64,000 bases of DNA from Roseiconus lacunae (GTDB lineage: Bacteria; Planctomycetota; Planctomycetia; Pirellulales; Pirellulaceae), in NCBI RefSeq assembly GCF_008312935.1, contig NZ_VSZO01000001.1, positions 248,001 through 312,000 on the forward strand, given 5' to 3'. The position numbers and the translations under genes were made by a program. Below the pieces are notes generated by a model, which was not told where the DNA came from, did no database searches, and saw nothing but the letters and a program-made list of their open reading frames with translations. Of this stretch, positions 8,777 to 17,793 are shown piece after piece. The number at the start of each line of letters is the position of its first letter. Within the stretch, counting starts at the first letter, position 1.

Positions 8777-9748
8777 ATGGATCCGACCTGTCGTCTGATT
8801 CGACAACTTCACTGCCGGTCCACGCACCATCGGTTTGCCATCGATGCCCTGTCGCATCTTCGAACAGATGCCGGTAAACGCTTGGCGAAGTGGCTATTGC
8901 GATATTACCCACACTATTTGCGTGGGGCGGTCGATCCGGACGTGCGTTTTCGCGACTTTCACAATCATCTGGTCCACGTCCGCGATGGCGGATGGGGAGG
9001 CGCTCCGAGGGTTGCCCATCAGTGGTATCGGCGACTTCAGAAATCGCTTCGCAAGGAAAATTTTATCAGCGCCGCCCATGCCGCCGGAGTGCTCACGCAT
9101 TACGTCAGTGACGTTGTCCAGCCGCTGCATACCATCAGCGATCCGCGTGAAGCCATTATCCATCGACCACTCGAGTGGAGTGTGACGAGGAATTACGAAC
9201 AGATCCTCGCGTGTTGTGATCGCCAACGAATCGAAGTGAATCTGACCTTGGCCGATGATCCGGCTTGGCTGGGATCGATGATGTTGCATGCGGCCCACCG
9301 AGCATCGCAGCACGCGGACTTATTGACACAACGATATCGTCTCAAGGACGCCTTCCGGCCCGGCGACTTTGGTCTCGACCAGGATTCGATCGAAATCTTT
9401 GCCGAGTTGTTCGCAATCTCGTTGACCCTGATTGCGGCGGTCCTCGATCGGGCTGCCGCCGAGGCGGAATCGTACATCGGATACCCATTGCCCAATTGTC
9501 ACCCGACGATCGCGCGATGTCATGCTGCCGTCACCGCCCCGATCGGTTTGGTCAAATCGCTTGTCAAAAACGCGTCCGATCGCGGCGCCGTAAAATCGAT
9601 CGTTCGTGAAAGTCGTTCTGAAGGAAGGTTGACCGAATCGTTGCCGGCTGAAATTGACATCAAGCAACGCGTGATCGAAGTCTATCGTCTCGAACGCCAA
9701 CTACGGACCATCGCAACCGATCAGCCGGTCGCTCAACGCGCCGCTTGA
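8777..9748 (+). CDS. Zinc-dependent phospholipase C / S1-P1 nuclease-like protein
   Basis: A 323-residue protein of the zinc phospholipase C/S1-P1 nuclease fold, all-helical hydrolases of phosphodiesters that bind three zincs. Putative ligands: the HHRFAIDALSH region, DPDVRFRDFHNH, and SAAHAAGVLTHYVSDVVQPLH, which is the family's central helix with spaced His and Asp. Further His lie in HAAHRASQHADL. No signal peptide is visible, whereas classical members are secreted, so it may act inside the cell. An in-frame TTG lies just before ATG 8777; ATG is preferred. Function beyond fold is inference. Confidence 0.7.
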   Translation: MDPTCRLIRQLHCRSTHHRFAIDALSHLRTDAGKRLAKWLLRYYPHYLRGAVDPDVRFRDFHNHLVHVRDGGWGGAPRVAHQWYRRLQKSLRKENFISAAHAAGVLTHYVSDVVQPLHTISDPREAIIHRPLEWSVTRNYEQILACCDRQRIEVNLTLADDPAWLGSMMLHAAHRASQHADLLTQRYRLKDAFRPGDFGLDQDSIEIFAELFAISLTLIAAVLDRAAAEAESYIGYPLPNCHPTIARCHAAVTAPIGLVKSLVKNASDRGAVKSIVRESRSEGRLTESLPAEIDIKQRVIEVYRLERQLRTIATDQPVAQRAA

Positions 9749-9800
9749 ACACCGCTGGTATTTTTCTCCGTCGTCCTTCTCATCTTCCTAAGACAGTCAC

Positions 9801-11039
9801 ATGAAAGCCTTTGACGCGACTCGACGATTCTTTCACCGGGCGGCCGACCACCTAGACCTGGATATGGGGGTTCGTGAATCGATGCTGATGCCGCAACGCG
9901 AAGTTCAAGTGCAAGTGACAATCGAACGTGACGACGGATCACTGGCCAACTTTGTCGGCTTCCGCGTGCAACACGATAAAAGCCGGGGGCCGATGAAAGG
10001 TGGGTTGCGCTATCACCACGAAGTCGACTTGGATGAAACCCGTTCGCTGGCAAGTTTGATGACCTGGAAGACCGCCGTGGTGAATCTGCCCTACGGTGGT
10101 GCCAAAGGCGGCATCGGTGTTGACCCTCGTTCCCTGTCGCTTCGCGAAAAAGAACGATTGACGAGAACCTTCGTCGATCAAATTCATGACATCATCGGCC
10201 CCGATACCGATATCCCCGCACCCGACATGGGCACCGACTTTCGTGTCATGGCTTGGTTCAGAAACCAATGGGAAAAGTACCACGGATTCAACCCCGCCGT
10301 TATCACCGGCAAACCGGTCGAAGAGTACGGCGCCAAAGGGCGTGAAGAAGCGACCGGTCGAGGCGTCGGATCACTCACGGTAAAAACGGCCAAACGGTTG
10401 GGCATGAAACCCGAACAGTCCCGAGTGGCGATCCAAGGTTTCGGAAATGTCGGTTCACACGCGGCGAAATTCCTCGCCGAATCACAGTTTCCGATCGTTG
10501 CCGTGAGCGATATATCCGGAACCTATTACTGCGAAAAAGGCTTGGACATCGGATCTGTGTTCCACCACAAGTTGGAACATCCCCAGGGTTTGTTGGAAGG
10601 TTATGACCGTTGCGACGTCCTACCGATCAATGCCCTACTTACACTCAAAGACGTCGATATTTTGATCCCCGCCGCACTCGGCGGAGTGATCACCGAAGAA
10701 AACGCCCACCAGATTTCAGCTAAGGCGATCATCGAAGCCGCAAATGGCCCGATCGATCCCGACGCAGATGTGATCCTTAACGACCGTGGTATCACGATCT
10801 TGCCGGACATTTTGGCCAACGCCGGAGGCGTCACGGTGAGTTATTTTGAATGGGTACAAAACCGGCAGCACTACCGCTGGAGCCTTGATCGAGTTCGCCA
10901 GGAACTGGATCGAACCCTTTCAGATGCCTTCGAAAACGTTTGGCAAACCGCCCACGAACGTGAAATCTCCTTACGGGACGCGGCGTTCATGATCGGCATT
11001 TCGCGGGTTCGCCGAGCGAGCGAACTGGCTGGGCGATAG
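9801..11039 (+). CDS. gdhA: Glu/Leu/Phe/Val dehydrogenase, probably glutamate dehydrogenase
   Basis: Interconverts glutamate and 2-oxoglutarate plus ammonia with NAD(P). The 412-residue protein is of the hexameric class. Seen: PMKGGLRYHHEVDLDE with the substrate-binding Lys, MTWKTAVVNLPYGGAKGGI containing the catalytic-site Lys, DIPAPDMGTDFRVMAW, GREEATGRGV, and the Rossmann motif VAIQGFGNVGSHAAKF. The Asp following the Rossmann motif (VSDISGTYY) would favour NAD, which is inference. The start ATG at 9801 fits the family. A palindromic repeat follows 11 bp after the stop and may end transcription. Confidence 0.95.
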   Translation: MKAFDATRRFFHRAADHLDLDMGVRESMLMPQREVQVQVTIERDDGSLANFVGFRVQHDKSRGPMKGGLRYHHEVDLDETRSLASLMTWKTAVVNLPYGGAKGGIGVDPRSLSLREKERLTRTFVDQIHDIIGPDTDIPAPDMGTDFRVMAWFRNQWEKYHGFNPAVITGKPVEEYGAKGREEATGRGVGSLTVKTAKRLGMKPEQSRVAIQGFGNVGSHAAKFLAESQFPIVAVSDISGTYYCEKGLDIGSVFHHKLEHPQGLLEGYDRCDVLPINALLTLKDVDILIPAALGGVITEENAHQISAKAIIEAANGPIDPDADVILNDRGITILPDILANAGGVTVSYFEWVQNRQHYRWSLDRVRQELDRTLSDAFENVWQTAHEREISLRDAAFMIGISRVRRASELAGR

Positions 11040-11050
11040 CTTCCACCATG

Positions 11051-11120
11051 ATCAGCCGCAGAGCGTTAGCTCGCGGTTACCGATGCTGTATGAACCGCAC
11101 GCTATCGCGTGGCGGCTGAT
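11051..11120. repeat. Palindromic intergenic repeat, copy 2
   Basis: Starts ATCAGCCGCAGAGCGTTAGC and ends GCTATCGCGTGGCGGCTGAT, so the two arms are imperfect inverted copies. It is the same family as copy 1 (4377-4502) and sits directly after gdhA, where the RNA would fold into a long hairpin. Confidence 0.8.
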
Positions 11121-11220
11121 GGGTTGGCAACGACCGTTGTTGGATCGATCACGCGATGATCGCGACGGTTTTAACCTTCACCGTGGCGAACCGATTCACG
11201 TGCGACCAAACCAACCTGCA

Positions 11221-11454
11221 CTAAATCTCGCCGAAAATGATCCCCGGGTCGACGGGTTGGTAGGTCCTGGCGACATGGCGATAGGACATGACGAATCCAA
11301 TGATCGCCAAAATTGCCAAGATGTTTAACAGACAAAAGAAAAAGAGCTCGCGACGCCGACGACGAGAGTGCCAGCGCTGACGCCGAGCTGCGCGCGACGA
11401 GGCCCGTGGCTCGGGCTCTCGATTGCGTTGGATCAAGTCAGCTGAGTTCGACAT
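11221..11454 (-). CDS. Small basic single-pass membrane protein, hypothetical
   Basis: A 77-residue protein: residues 1-35 are strongly basic (SSRAARRQRWHSRRRRR), followed by one hydrophobic segment FFFCLLNILAILAIIGFVMS, then a short tail. The positive-inside rule puts the basic part in the cytoplasm. It is not a family I recognise and no partner is evident. The clean basic/hydrophobic architecture supports a real gene. Confidence 0.55.
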   Translation of the reverse strand: MSNSADLIQRNREPEPRASSRAARRQRWHSRRRRRELFFFCLLNILAILAIIGFVMSYRHVARTYQPVDPGIIFGEI

Positions 11455-11720
11455 TCGTACCGAAAAAAGGAGGTGGGACTACGCCCGTGCATCGTCAAGA
11501 CACAGTTATTGGGGAAAGGCGCGGTTCATAGACCTGCCACCAAACTAATCGCGAAAGCCGTCGCTTGAACCCGTCCGAAAATACGGATTCTTTCTTTTTT
11601 ACTCCCCGCCCTACCATTCGGATGAGCTAGTCACCTCCGAACCTAGGGGGGATGACATCGTTCTGATGGCGATTGCAACCAAAGGACGATTGATCGGTGA
11701 ATGACCAATTCTCCAGAATC

Positions 11721-12464
11721 TCAGTTCTGTAATGTCTCTACATACTCCGACCAAATCGCTTTAGCAGAATGGCCGGTCCATCGATCCCACAGATCGGGGG
11801 TATAGGTTCCCTCCCGCATTGCTGCGTTGAACTTTCGAATCAACTCAGGATCATGCTGTCGGACGGCATAGTCCAGAAACGCGGCCGTCGTACGGTAGCT
11901 GTCGTCGTAGTTGGATCGCTTCGGGTCAACTCGCGGCCGATTCTTGGCTGGTTCGTATAGGAACCAGCGAATGTAGTCGGCGACGCCTTCGACCATCCAG
12001 CTCGGGTTGCGCTGGCGACCTCGTCGGTTTCGGTATTGTTGGACGACATGGACAAGCTCGTGCACGATCGAACCGAGAGCTTCGCCTTGGAGTTGTCGCC
12101 GATACCACGGACCTGCCGCCGTAATTTGAGTCCCCGACGCGTAGGCAACACCATCCATGTCAGCCTTGAATGTCACCTTCACTTCGGTGGGTGCATTGAA
12201 GCCTTCGCTGGGCAGCATTTCGATGATCTTGGGATACCATTGACGACAAACTGGCATCAACTCTTTCCGCACCCAAGGTCGTAGGTCGGGTGTCTCAGTG
12301 GTGTCAAATTGAATCGTATAGCGATCATCGATTTCGAGCGTGTCGATGCGTTCAAGTTGTTGGGCCTGCGGAACCGTTGTGGCTTCTTGGGCCCGCAGTG
12401 TGAACAAGGCCGAGCCGGTGAGCATCCAAATCAAAAAGAATCGCATCAAACAGTTCCGTCGCAT
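11721..12464 (-). CDS. Basic secretory protein (BSP)-family metallopeptidase-like protein, secreted
   Basis: A 247-residue exported protein of the plant-type basic secretory protein family. The N-terminus has a signal peptide (MRFFLIWMLTGSALFTLRA) starting at either ATG 12464 or the in-frame ATG six codons later. The C-terminal domain carries GSIVHELVHVVQQY, an HExxH zinc motif, followed by WMVEGVADYIRW with a likely third-ligand Glu, then PKRSNYDDSYRTTAAFLDY and LWDRWTGHSAKAIWSEYV, the family's late blocks. Probable periplasmic or extracellular zinc peptidase. BSP proteins are best known from plants but occur in Bacteria. Single-gene unit next to the filament operon; no functional link seen. 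Confidence 0.8.
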   Translation of the reverse strand: MRRNCLMRFFLIWMLTGSALFTLRAQEATTVPQAQQLERIDTLEIDDRYTIQFDTTETPDLRPWVRKELMPVCRQWYPKIIEMLPSEGFNAPTEVKVTFKADMDGVAYASGTQITAAGPWYRRQLQGEALGSIVHELVHVVQQYRNRRGRQRNPSWMVEGVADYIRWFLYEPAKNRPRVDPKRSNYDDSYRTTAAFLDYAVRQHDPELIRKFNAAMREGTYTPDLWDRWTGHSAKAIWSEYVETLQN

Positions 12465-12608
12465 GGTCGTATCGATCGTTCGTCAGATGGGTAAACGCAG
12501 TTGTCGATTCAGCCAGAGTTCAATTCGAAATGGAACTATCAAGCCAGCCGGAGACCGAGCAGTCGAACGCACCGATGTTTCGTCGAAAAAGAACCTTCGG
12601 AAAGGTTT

Positions 12609-13484
12609 TCAGCGGCGGCGGCCAAACCAACGGTGTCCACTCGAACGCATCAGTCCGAGCACCAGAATCGCCAAGACATAAAATCCTACAACGGTTCCGC
12701 TGAAGCGAGACAGGTCGGATTCCAAATTCCGACTTTGAGAATCGAAGAAAAAGGAAATCGCCATCAACTGAACTACCAACAACGGGACCGAGATAAACAA
12801 TAGCCACCAATAACGTCCTAGCAACAGGAACATCAAGGCAAGCCAGAGCCCCCCCAGCGAAACAACCATCGCGAACAGTTCATCGGAAAGCCCGATTTTG
12901 TCATTGGTGAGTTTAAAGATGGCAACCAATAGCGCGATCGTTGTCGTCAGGTGCATGATCTGGCGAATGCTTCTTTGCCCCGTTTCTCCGACGAGCCCAC
13001 GGTGCAATCGACGTCCTGTCCATTGCATCACGACGACCACGATGGCAACGGCAAACAGTGCCGCGAGCGCTACCTGTGCGATCGACTGTGGATCATGGCG
13101 GATCGCAAATCCCATTGCGACAACCGACAAGACTAAGATCGCGCCGACTTGGAAGCGTGCCGCATGCCGTTGCTGCGGTTGACGAACGGGCTTGGAATCG
13201 ACCGGCTCTGTGTCTCTCGGTTGGTCTTCTCCGGCGATCGCGTTGCCGATCGCCGGAAGTTCGATCAGATTGACCCACGAGCCGATGGCCGCCCAGATTG
13301 CCGATAGCCCTCCTAACGCGAGCCCGACTGAAAACTGTTGCTGCATGGGGAGATCGGTTGCCCGGTCCCCGGCAAGCATGGCCGCGACCGTGATCATTAG
13401 TACCAAGGACCAAAGAAATGCCCAGCCTAGGAACACTCCGTCGACGTCATTGCGTCCAACGGAGTTAGAGTCGCTGGCACTCAT
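12609..13484 (-). CDS. Polytopic membrane protein, last gene of the filament operon
   Basis: A 291-residue integral membrane protein with about eight hydrophobic segments: two near the N-terminus, two or three after a charged Pro/Gln-rich linker around residues 85-108, and the rest in the C-terminal half (LWLALMFLLLGRYWWLLFI; GTVVGFYVLAILVLGLM). No family is recognised. Its start overlaps the stop of the upstream DUF1559 pilin gene by 4 nt (ATGA), so it is translationally coupled to a pseudopilin-containing operon and may serve that machine. Confidence 0.75.
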   Translation of the reverse strand: MSASDSNSVGRNDVDGVFLGWAFLWSLVLMITVAAMLAGDRATDLPMQQQFSVGLALGGLSAIWAAIGSWVNLIELPAIGNAIAGEDQPRDTEPVDSKPVRQPQQRHAARFQVGAILVLSVVAMGFAIRHDPQSIAQVALAALFAVAIVVVVMQWTGRRLHRGLVGETGQRSIRQIMHLTTTIALLVAIFKLTNDKIGLSDELFAMVVSLGGLWLALMFLLLGRYWWLLFISVPLLVVQLMAISFFFDSQSRNLESDLSRFSGTVVGFYVLAILVLGLMRSSGHRWFGRRR

Positions 13485-14323
13485 TGAACGCTTTGTCGAC
13501 GCTGCTGATCAATCGACATGAACTGCAGCGGTAGTTGACCGTCACGGCGATCGGCAAGTTGTTCGAGAATTCGTTGGTCTGTCATTTCGGTTTGAAAGCG
13601 GACTTCACCGGCACCGAATAACAGGTGCGCGCCTCCGGGGTGCCGGCTGCCAATCGTTCCAACTTCGGTCACTTCCAGCACTTGTTCGGGTAGATCCGTT
13701 TGGATTCCGCCGCCGGTGTTTCTTAGCGTCGCCCGAGTTCCGCTAAGCCATCCCAAATCACCGAGTGTCGTAATCTTCTCGGAAACAAATACCGTATTGG
13801 ACAAGCCATCCAAGACGTCCTCACGATTGAGGGCTTGGTTAAGCACAGACATCCCCCAATCAGACTCTTCGATCGGCTTGGCCGTCGGGTGATGAAGCCC
13901 GACGTAACTGCTGGCGTTTGCCACAACGCCTACGTCCGACGGACATCGCACACCGGGGAAGCTCAACGCCAAGACATCGGCGTTCTTTTCGTCATAGATG
14001 CTGACCGAGCGATCGATGTTTGCCGCGATCACCGGTTGGTCCAAAAACTCAGTGAGTCGTCCCAGCCAGTTGTGATGGCTTCCCGAAGGCTCGTTGCGAA
14101 TCGGTCCCGAATCGGCAATCGTCCCCATCGGAAATTGCGACCAGCGATCGTGGTAGCTTTGCATTGCCAGTCCAATCGAGATGAGGTTTGACTGGCATTG
14201 GGTCCGTCGGGCCGATTCTCGCATCGCTTGAAGCGCGGGGGCCATTATGCCCACCAAGATTCCAATGATGGCGATCACCACCAGTAGCTCGACCAGGGTA
14301 AACGCGCGACAATTTTTAAACAT
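13481..14323 (-). CDS. DUF1559 / type II secretion pseudopilin-like protein
   Basis: A 280-residue protein with a prepilin N-terminus: short basic leader, then AFTLVELLVVIAIIGILVGI with the conserved Phe+1 and Glu+5, cleaved by prepilin peptidase in this family. RRTQCQSNLISIGLAMQSYHD is the block that follows the pilin helix in DUF1559 proteins, and RHPGGAHLLFGAGEVRF near the C-terminus matches their H-x-GG...DG motif, with GAG in place of the usual DG. GAGGTGAG lies just upstream of ATG 14323. It may be the major filament subunit of this operon (inference). A 33-bp gap separates it from the gene upstream, the only non-overlapping junction in the operon. Confidence 0.85.
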   Translation of the reverse strand: MFKNCRAFTLVELLVVIAIIGILVGIMAPALQAMRESARRTQCQSNLISIGLAMQSYHDRWSQFPMGTIADSGPIRNEPSGSHHNWLGRLTEFLDQPVIAANIDRSVSIYDEKNADVLALSFPGVRCPSDVGVVANASSYVGLHHPTAKPIEESDWGMSVLNQALNREDVLDGLSNTVFVSEKITTLGDLGWLSGTRATLRNTGGGIQTDLPEQVLEVTEVGTIGSRHPGGAHLLFGAGEVRFQTEMTDQRILEQLADRRDGQLPLQFMSIDQQRRQSVQ

Positions 14324-14356
14324 AATAGCTCACCTCAATGGTGTTCGATCCGTAGA

Positions 14357-14767
14357 TCACTCGCCGCCTACCGAACGGCTTTCCGAACGTGTAATGGACA
14401 TCCCGATGCGATCACCCCGCCGATGGGTCGCCCGGTAGCGCCGTCGTTCATCGGAATCGTCGAGCAAGCGGACTTCGATCCATTCGTCTGATGTTTGATC
14501 AACCGGTAGGCGAATTTCTTGTTCGACCGGCACCTCAATTTGTTCTGCACTTTTGATCGCCGATTCCAGCAAGCGAATCGTTTGCCGCCGAACGTCACGC
14601 TGGTGTTCGGCGAGTGACCTCCGTCCGAGGGCCAACACGAACGTCCCGATCAGCAACGAGAAGACGACCACAAACATGATCCCTACGATTCCGCGCCGAT
14701 CATGGCGGAAACGACAGCACACGCGGTGTAGCCGCAATCGCTGCGATTTTGCGATGTGTGACGTCAT
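14357..14767 (-). CDS. Single-pass membrane protein of the filament operon, minor pseudopilin-like
   Basis: A 136-residue protein: basic N-terminus, one hydrophobic segment (GIVGIMFVVVFSLLIGTFVLAL, about residues 27-48), then a charged soluble domain. The layout resembles a minor pseudopilin or GspK/TadE-like component, but the canonical cleavage Gly-Phe and Glu+5 are not obvious, so the class is open. Its ATG overlaps the stop of the previous gene (ATGA at 14764-14767). Confidence 0.65.
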   Translation of the reverse strand: MTSHIAKSQRLRLHRVCCRFRHDRRGIVGIMFVVVFSLLIGTFVLALGRRSLAEHQRDVRRQTIRLLESAIKSAEQIEVPVEQEIRLPVDQTSDEWIEVRLLDDSDERRRYRATHRRGDRIGMSITRSESRSVGGE

Positions 14768-15279
14768 TGGCTTAGCCTTCGGACGGCGATGATTTCGAAC
14801 TCGGGTCGCTGGACGGATCGACGCTGGCCGGACTGACGATTTTGGGAATCGGTGACCCGAAAGCCGAACGTGCCGGCTTTCTCAGTTGACATTGGTTCGA
14901 TCGCAAACGAGGCACCGAAGACGTAAGAATCTTGGCGTTTCTTTTTTGTCTCATCTGACTCAACCATCCGGGAAATCGAGCTTGAATCGATTTGGTAAAC
15001 CACCTCAGGTTGTTCGTCACCGAATTCAAGCGTCAGTGTCCCTGATTGAAAACGATGTCGCTGGGCCCGATGGAAGTCATTTCGAAAGTCGTCGGCAAAA
15101 CGTACCAGTTGCTGACGGGCGACTAGGTTTTCGTCCGACTGTTTCAAACTTTGTTGCATCACGATCGTCAGGGCGATCGCTCCGCCCATTACCGATGATA
15201 GGACGGACATCACCACCAAAATTTCGATCAGTGTGAACGCCGCCCTTGTCGGCCGCCGATTCGATTCTTTTCGTCGCAT
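14764..15279 (-). CDS. Pseudopilin, GspJ/GspH-like minor subunit
   Basis: A 171-residue prepilin-like protein with RRPTRAAFTLIEILVVMSVL at the N-terminus: cleavage before Phe and Glu+5 conserved. The remaining domain is beta-rich, as expected for a minor pseudopilin (TLEFGDEQPEVVYQID). I place the start at ATG 15279 rather than at earlier in-frame codons: AGGAGG lies 8 nt upstream and the ATG shares TGATG with the stop of the previous gene. Family assignment firm; J versus H subtype is a guess. Confidence 0.8.
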   Translation of the reverse strand: MRRKESNRRPTRAAFTLIEILVVMSVLSSVMGGAIALTIVMQQSLKQSDENLVARQQLVRFADDFRNDFHRAQRHRFQSGTLTLEFGDEQPEVVYQIDSSSISRMVESDETKKKRQDSYVFGASFAIEPMSTEKAGTFGFRVTDSQNRQSGQRRSVQRPEFEIIAVRRLSQ

Positions 15280-15656
15280 CAATCCGCCTCCTGCAGTCGC
15301 CACACGTGATGAGTCAAACGCAATCCACCGGCGTTGCTCGCCAAGGTCACGTGAGTTCCGCCGTAGGGTTCGGCCTCGAACGTTTCGATCTTGCACTCCA
15401 ATCCGTCTGCCTCGGCGATCTTCGCGGCTTCATCGGCAAACGTGTCATCCGCTAATCCGGCAATTCGTTCGGCGACGTTTTCCAATTGAAACCGTGTCGC
15501 CAACTGCTCATAACGGGCATGATCGAAGCTGGTGCTTTGCTGATGAATCTTAAGGGCGAGCCCCATCGTGACGGCAAAAAATGTGGCCGCGATCAAAGCC
15601 TCTAGCATCATGATTCCGCGTCGGCGGACGTGTCGTGGTAGCTCGTTTCGCCTCAT
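15279..15656 (-). CDS. Pseudopilin, GspI-like minor subunit
   Basis: A 125-residue protein with a class III signal-like start: MRRNELPRHVRRRGIMMLEA followed by a hydrophobic helix. Cleavage after Gly would leave Ile-Met-Met-Leu-Glu with Glu+5, the GspI pattern (MTLLEV-like). The rest is a short charged domain. ATG 15656 is chosen because it overlaps the upstream stop by 4 nt. Likely a minor filament component. Confidence 0.75.
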   Translation of the reverse strand: MRRNELPRHVRRRGIMMLEALIAATFFAVTMGLALKIHQQSTSFDHARYEQLATRFQLENVAERIAGLADDTFADEAAKIAEADGLECKIETFEAEPYGGTHVTLASNAGGLRLTHHVWRLQEAD

Positions 15657-16948
15657 ACCGCCATCCTCCCGATCAAGGTACACAGGACGTGAAACATGTA
15701 GAACGCATGGAGAAAAATGAAGGCCCCGATCAACATCGTCGCCAGTGGCAAGAACCAAGCCATCCGCAGATTCCATCGATACGTTTGTCGGCGTTGCAAG
15801 TCATCTTTAAGTTGGATCAATGCGGACGGAAGATTGCTGTTTTTTTCAGCATTCGCGAGCCAAACCTTTTCCTTTTCGGTCACCAAGCCGGTTCGGCAAA
15901 GTGCGGTGACGGCAGTGACACCGTCGACGAGCATTAAGATCGCTCGCGATGATGCGACTCGGATCCAATGGCTCTTCGCAATATTGGCGGATGTTTTCAA
16001 TAGTTCGCTTTCGGCTTGACCGGCCGCAAGCCCCCGGCCTAGCGACTCAAGAAACTCGCCTCGCCGACGGTCAATGACCCGAACGCCGAACCACGGAATA
16101 CAACGCAGAGCCGCCCGCGGCAGCCAGGGCGATAGCAGGACCAAGACTCCCAGAATGCCCATCAAGACCAAGCATAAGTATCCGAGCGTTTCCGAAAGTT
16201 GCAGCCAATCGTTTAAGAAATACGACGGTGAATGTGACGCTCCGTCGAAAAACTCCTCCTGCATTTGGTCCAGCGTCGGAACGATGAAGTTCCGCACAAA
16301 CGCGGCGACGAAAACCATGACGACGAACGTCACGACAATGTAAATCAATTGTTGATTCGATCTGATCGATGACTGGGCTGCTTCGTAATCTCGCTGGATC
16401 TCCTGTTGCGTACTCACCGGCGAACGGTCCGTAGCGGTCATTGGCGGGTGTTCGGAATCCGGAAAAAGATAAGCCGCAACCGCATCGGCATCGACGGGCA
16501 ACTTGGAACGACGAATGGCTTTCCCCAAGTCTTCGCCGATCACCATTCGCCACGCACAATACTTTGCACGCCGAGCGATCCCGCTGCGGCAACCATCGGC
16601 GAAGCGGTCCAAAAACTCTGGCAATGCGACCCGTTGGTCACCCGCGAAACGTAGCCAACGATTGAGCGAACGCCGCTCTTCGCGGTAGCGAATGGCGAAC
16701 GATGAAATCACCGACGCGACGATCATGAACACAATGACCACGGCGACCGGATGCGGCGCCAAACCCAGCAGAGAGGCGATGCACAAAAACCACAGAAAGC
16801 CCTCCAAGACTCCCACGCACCGCGACGCTACGAAACGTGCTTGATGTATGGGGCGGTAAATCAAGTTGCCTTTCAATGATCGCAACGTCCCGGCGAGCAT
16901 CGCCAACACGACTGTCGATCCCAACGCAATAAAGTGTAGGTTATCCAT
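15653..16948 (-). CDS. GspF-family type II secretion membrane protein, third of three
   Basis: A 431-residue membrane protein with the T2SSF layout: N-terminal hydrophobic segments (about residues 5-22, 48-90), a cytoplasmic helical domain, a paired membrane segment (LIYIVVTFVVMVFVAAFVRN), another pair around LGYLCLVLMGILGVLVLL, a second cytoplasmic domain with GEFLESLGRGLAAGQ, and a C-terminal transmembrane helix. In T2SS and type IV pili, GspF/PilC anchors the ATPase to the assembly platform. Start ATG 16948 shares TGATG with the preceding stop. Divergent relative to the first GspF copy. Confidence 0.75.
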   Translation of the reverse strand: MDNLHFIALGSTVVLAMLAGTLRSLKGNLIYRPIHQARFVASRCVGVLEGFLWFLCIASLLGLAPHPVAVVIVFMIVASVISSFAIRYREERRSLNRWLRFAGDQRVALPEFLDRFADGCRSGIARRAKYCAWRMVIGEDLGKAIRRSKLPVDADAVAAYLFPDSEHPPMTATDRSPVSTQQEIQRDYEAAQSSIRSNQQLIYIVVTFVVMVFVAAFVRNFIVPTLDQMQEEFFDGASHSPSYFLNDWLQLSETLGYLCLVLMGILGVLVLLSPWLPRAALRCIPWFGVRVIDRRRGEFLESLGRGLAAGQAESELLKTSANIAKSHWIRVASSRAILMLVDGVTAVTALCRTGLVTEKEKVWLANAEKNSNLPSALIQLKDDLQRRQTYRWNLRMAWFLPLATMLIGAFIFLHAFYMFHVLCTLIGRMAV

Positions 16949-17793
16949 CAGTACGTAAACGCCTGCCACATCGTTGGCATGTACTTTCCGGTCAAGAACA
17001 ACGCCAGCCCTGCCAGCAATACCGAAATCAACAAACAGGTCACCGAAACAAAAAGCGTCGTTCGCCCCAAACGCGATTGAGCCAATTGATGACACTCCAC
17101 GGTCGCCCGTCGCCATATCCGAATCGAATCCTGTTTCGAATGATCGCCAGCGAGGAACACCGACGTCGCACAGACTGGCTGGTCGCGGATCGGGGACGTC
17201 GTGATAAGAAGAGCAAGCGATTGTCCACCTTCCATCCGCCTGGCGATCACCCCCGACCAATAACGAAGACTTGAATTGCGAATCGATTCAGAAGCATGGC
17301 CCAGTGCCGACGCGTAAGGGCGGTCTTCCAACACTGACGTATAAATCGATTGACACCACTCTCCCAACGCGATCGCACGCATGGTCGACCCCACCCATGG
17401 GACCCAACTACAGATGGTGTATAGCGACGACGGCAAACGATCCCATATCAAAAGCTGACCGATCAGATAGGCGGCCACCGCAACCACGGCGAACAACGCA
17501 TATCCCCAAATAAATGATGTCATCCACGAGGCATCAATCGGTACCCATTCCCATCCCGATATTTGGGCGAAATATTGGGCCGCTTGCTGCATGATTTGCA
17601 TTAAATAGCCGCCGACCGCCAAAGCCGCCAATACGTAGAAAAACCCCAACGTGGTCACCTTCGTCAATTGCCGGCGCGTGTCATCTCGGATGCTTTGCCA
17701 CATCTGCATCTCGGCTTGGCAAGCGGGACTATCAAGGTAGTTGGGTCCGCCCGGGGCATTCATCGAACTGTCATTGACGGTATTTTCGTTCAT
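16948..17793 (-). CDS. GspF-family membrane protein, second of three, single-domain size
   Basis: A 281-residue protein with about four membrane segments (LGFFYVLAALAVGGYLMQIM; SFIWGYALFAVVAVAAYLI; and a C-terminal pair ending in FVSVTCLLISVLLAGLALFL). Between them lies a helical part with MRAIALGEWCQSIYTSVLED and ESIRNSSLRYWSGVIARRMEGGQSL cut into separate blocks, reminiscent of T2SSF cytoplasmic domains. It is shorter than a normal two-domain GspF (~400 residues). Start ATG 17793 shares TGATG with the upstream stop. The 3' junction is also TGATG. Assignment as a GspF relative rests on context and topology. Confidence 0.65.
   Translation of the reverse strand: MNENTVNDSSMNAPGGPNYLDSPACQAEMQMWQSIRDDTRRQLTKVTTLGFFYVLAALAVGGYLMQIMQQAAQYFAQISGWEWVPIDASWMTSFIWGYALFAVVAVAAYLIGQLLIWDRLPSSLYTICSWVPWVGSTMRAIALGEWCQSIYTSVLEDRPYASALGHASESIRNSSLRYWSGVIARRMEGGQSLALLITTSPIRDQPVCATSVFLAGDHSKQDSIRIWRRATVECHQLAQSRLGRTTLFVSVTCLLISVLLAGLALFLTGKYMPTMWQAFTY

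Noticed and set aside
16949-17260. N-terminal extensions of the GspF-like genes using earlier start codons
   Set aside because: They overlap the upstream gene in another frame and read as shadow sequence; the TGATG/ATGA starts begin the membrane protein cleanly.
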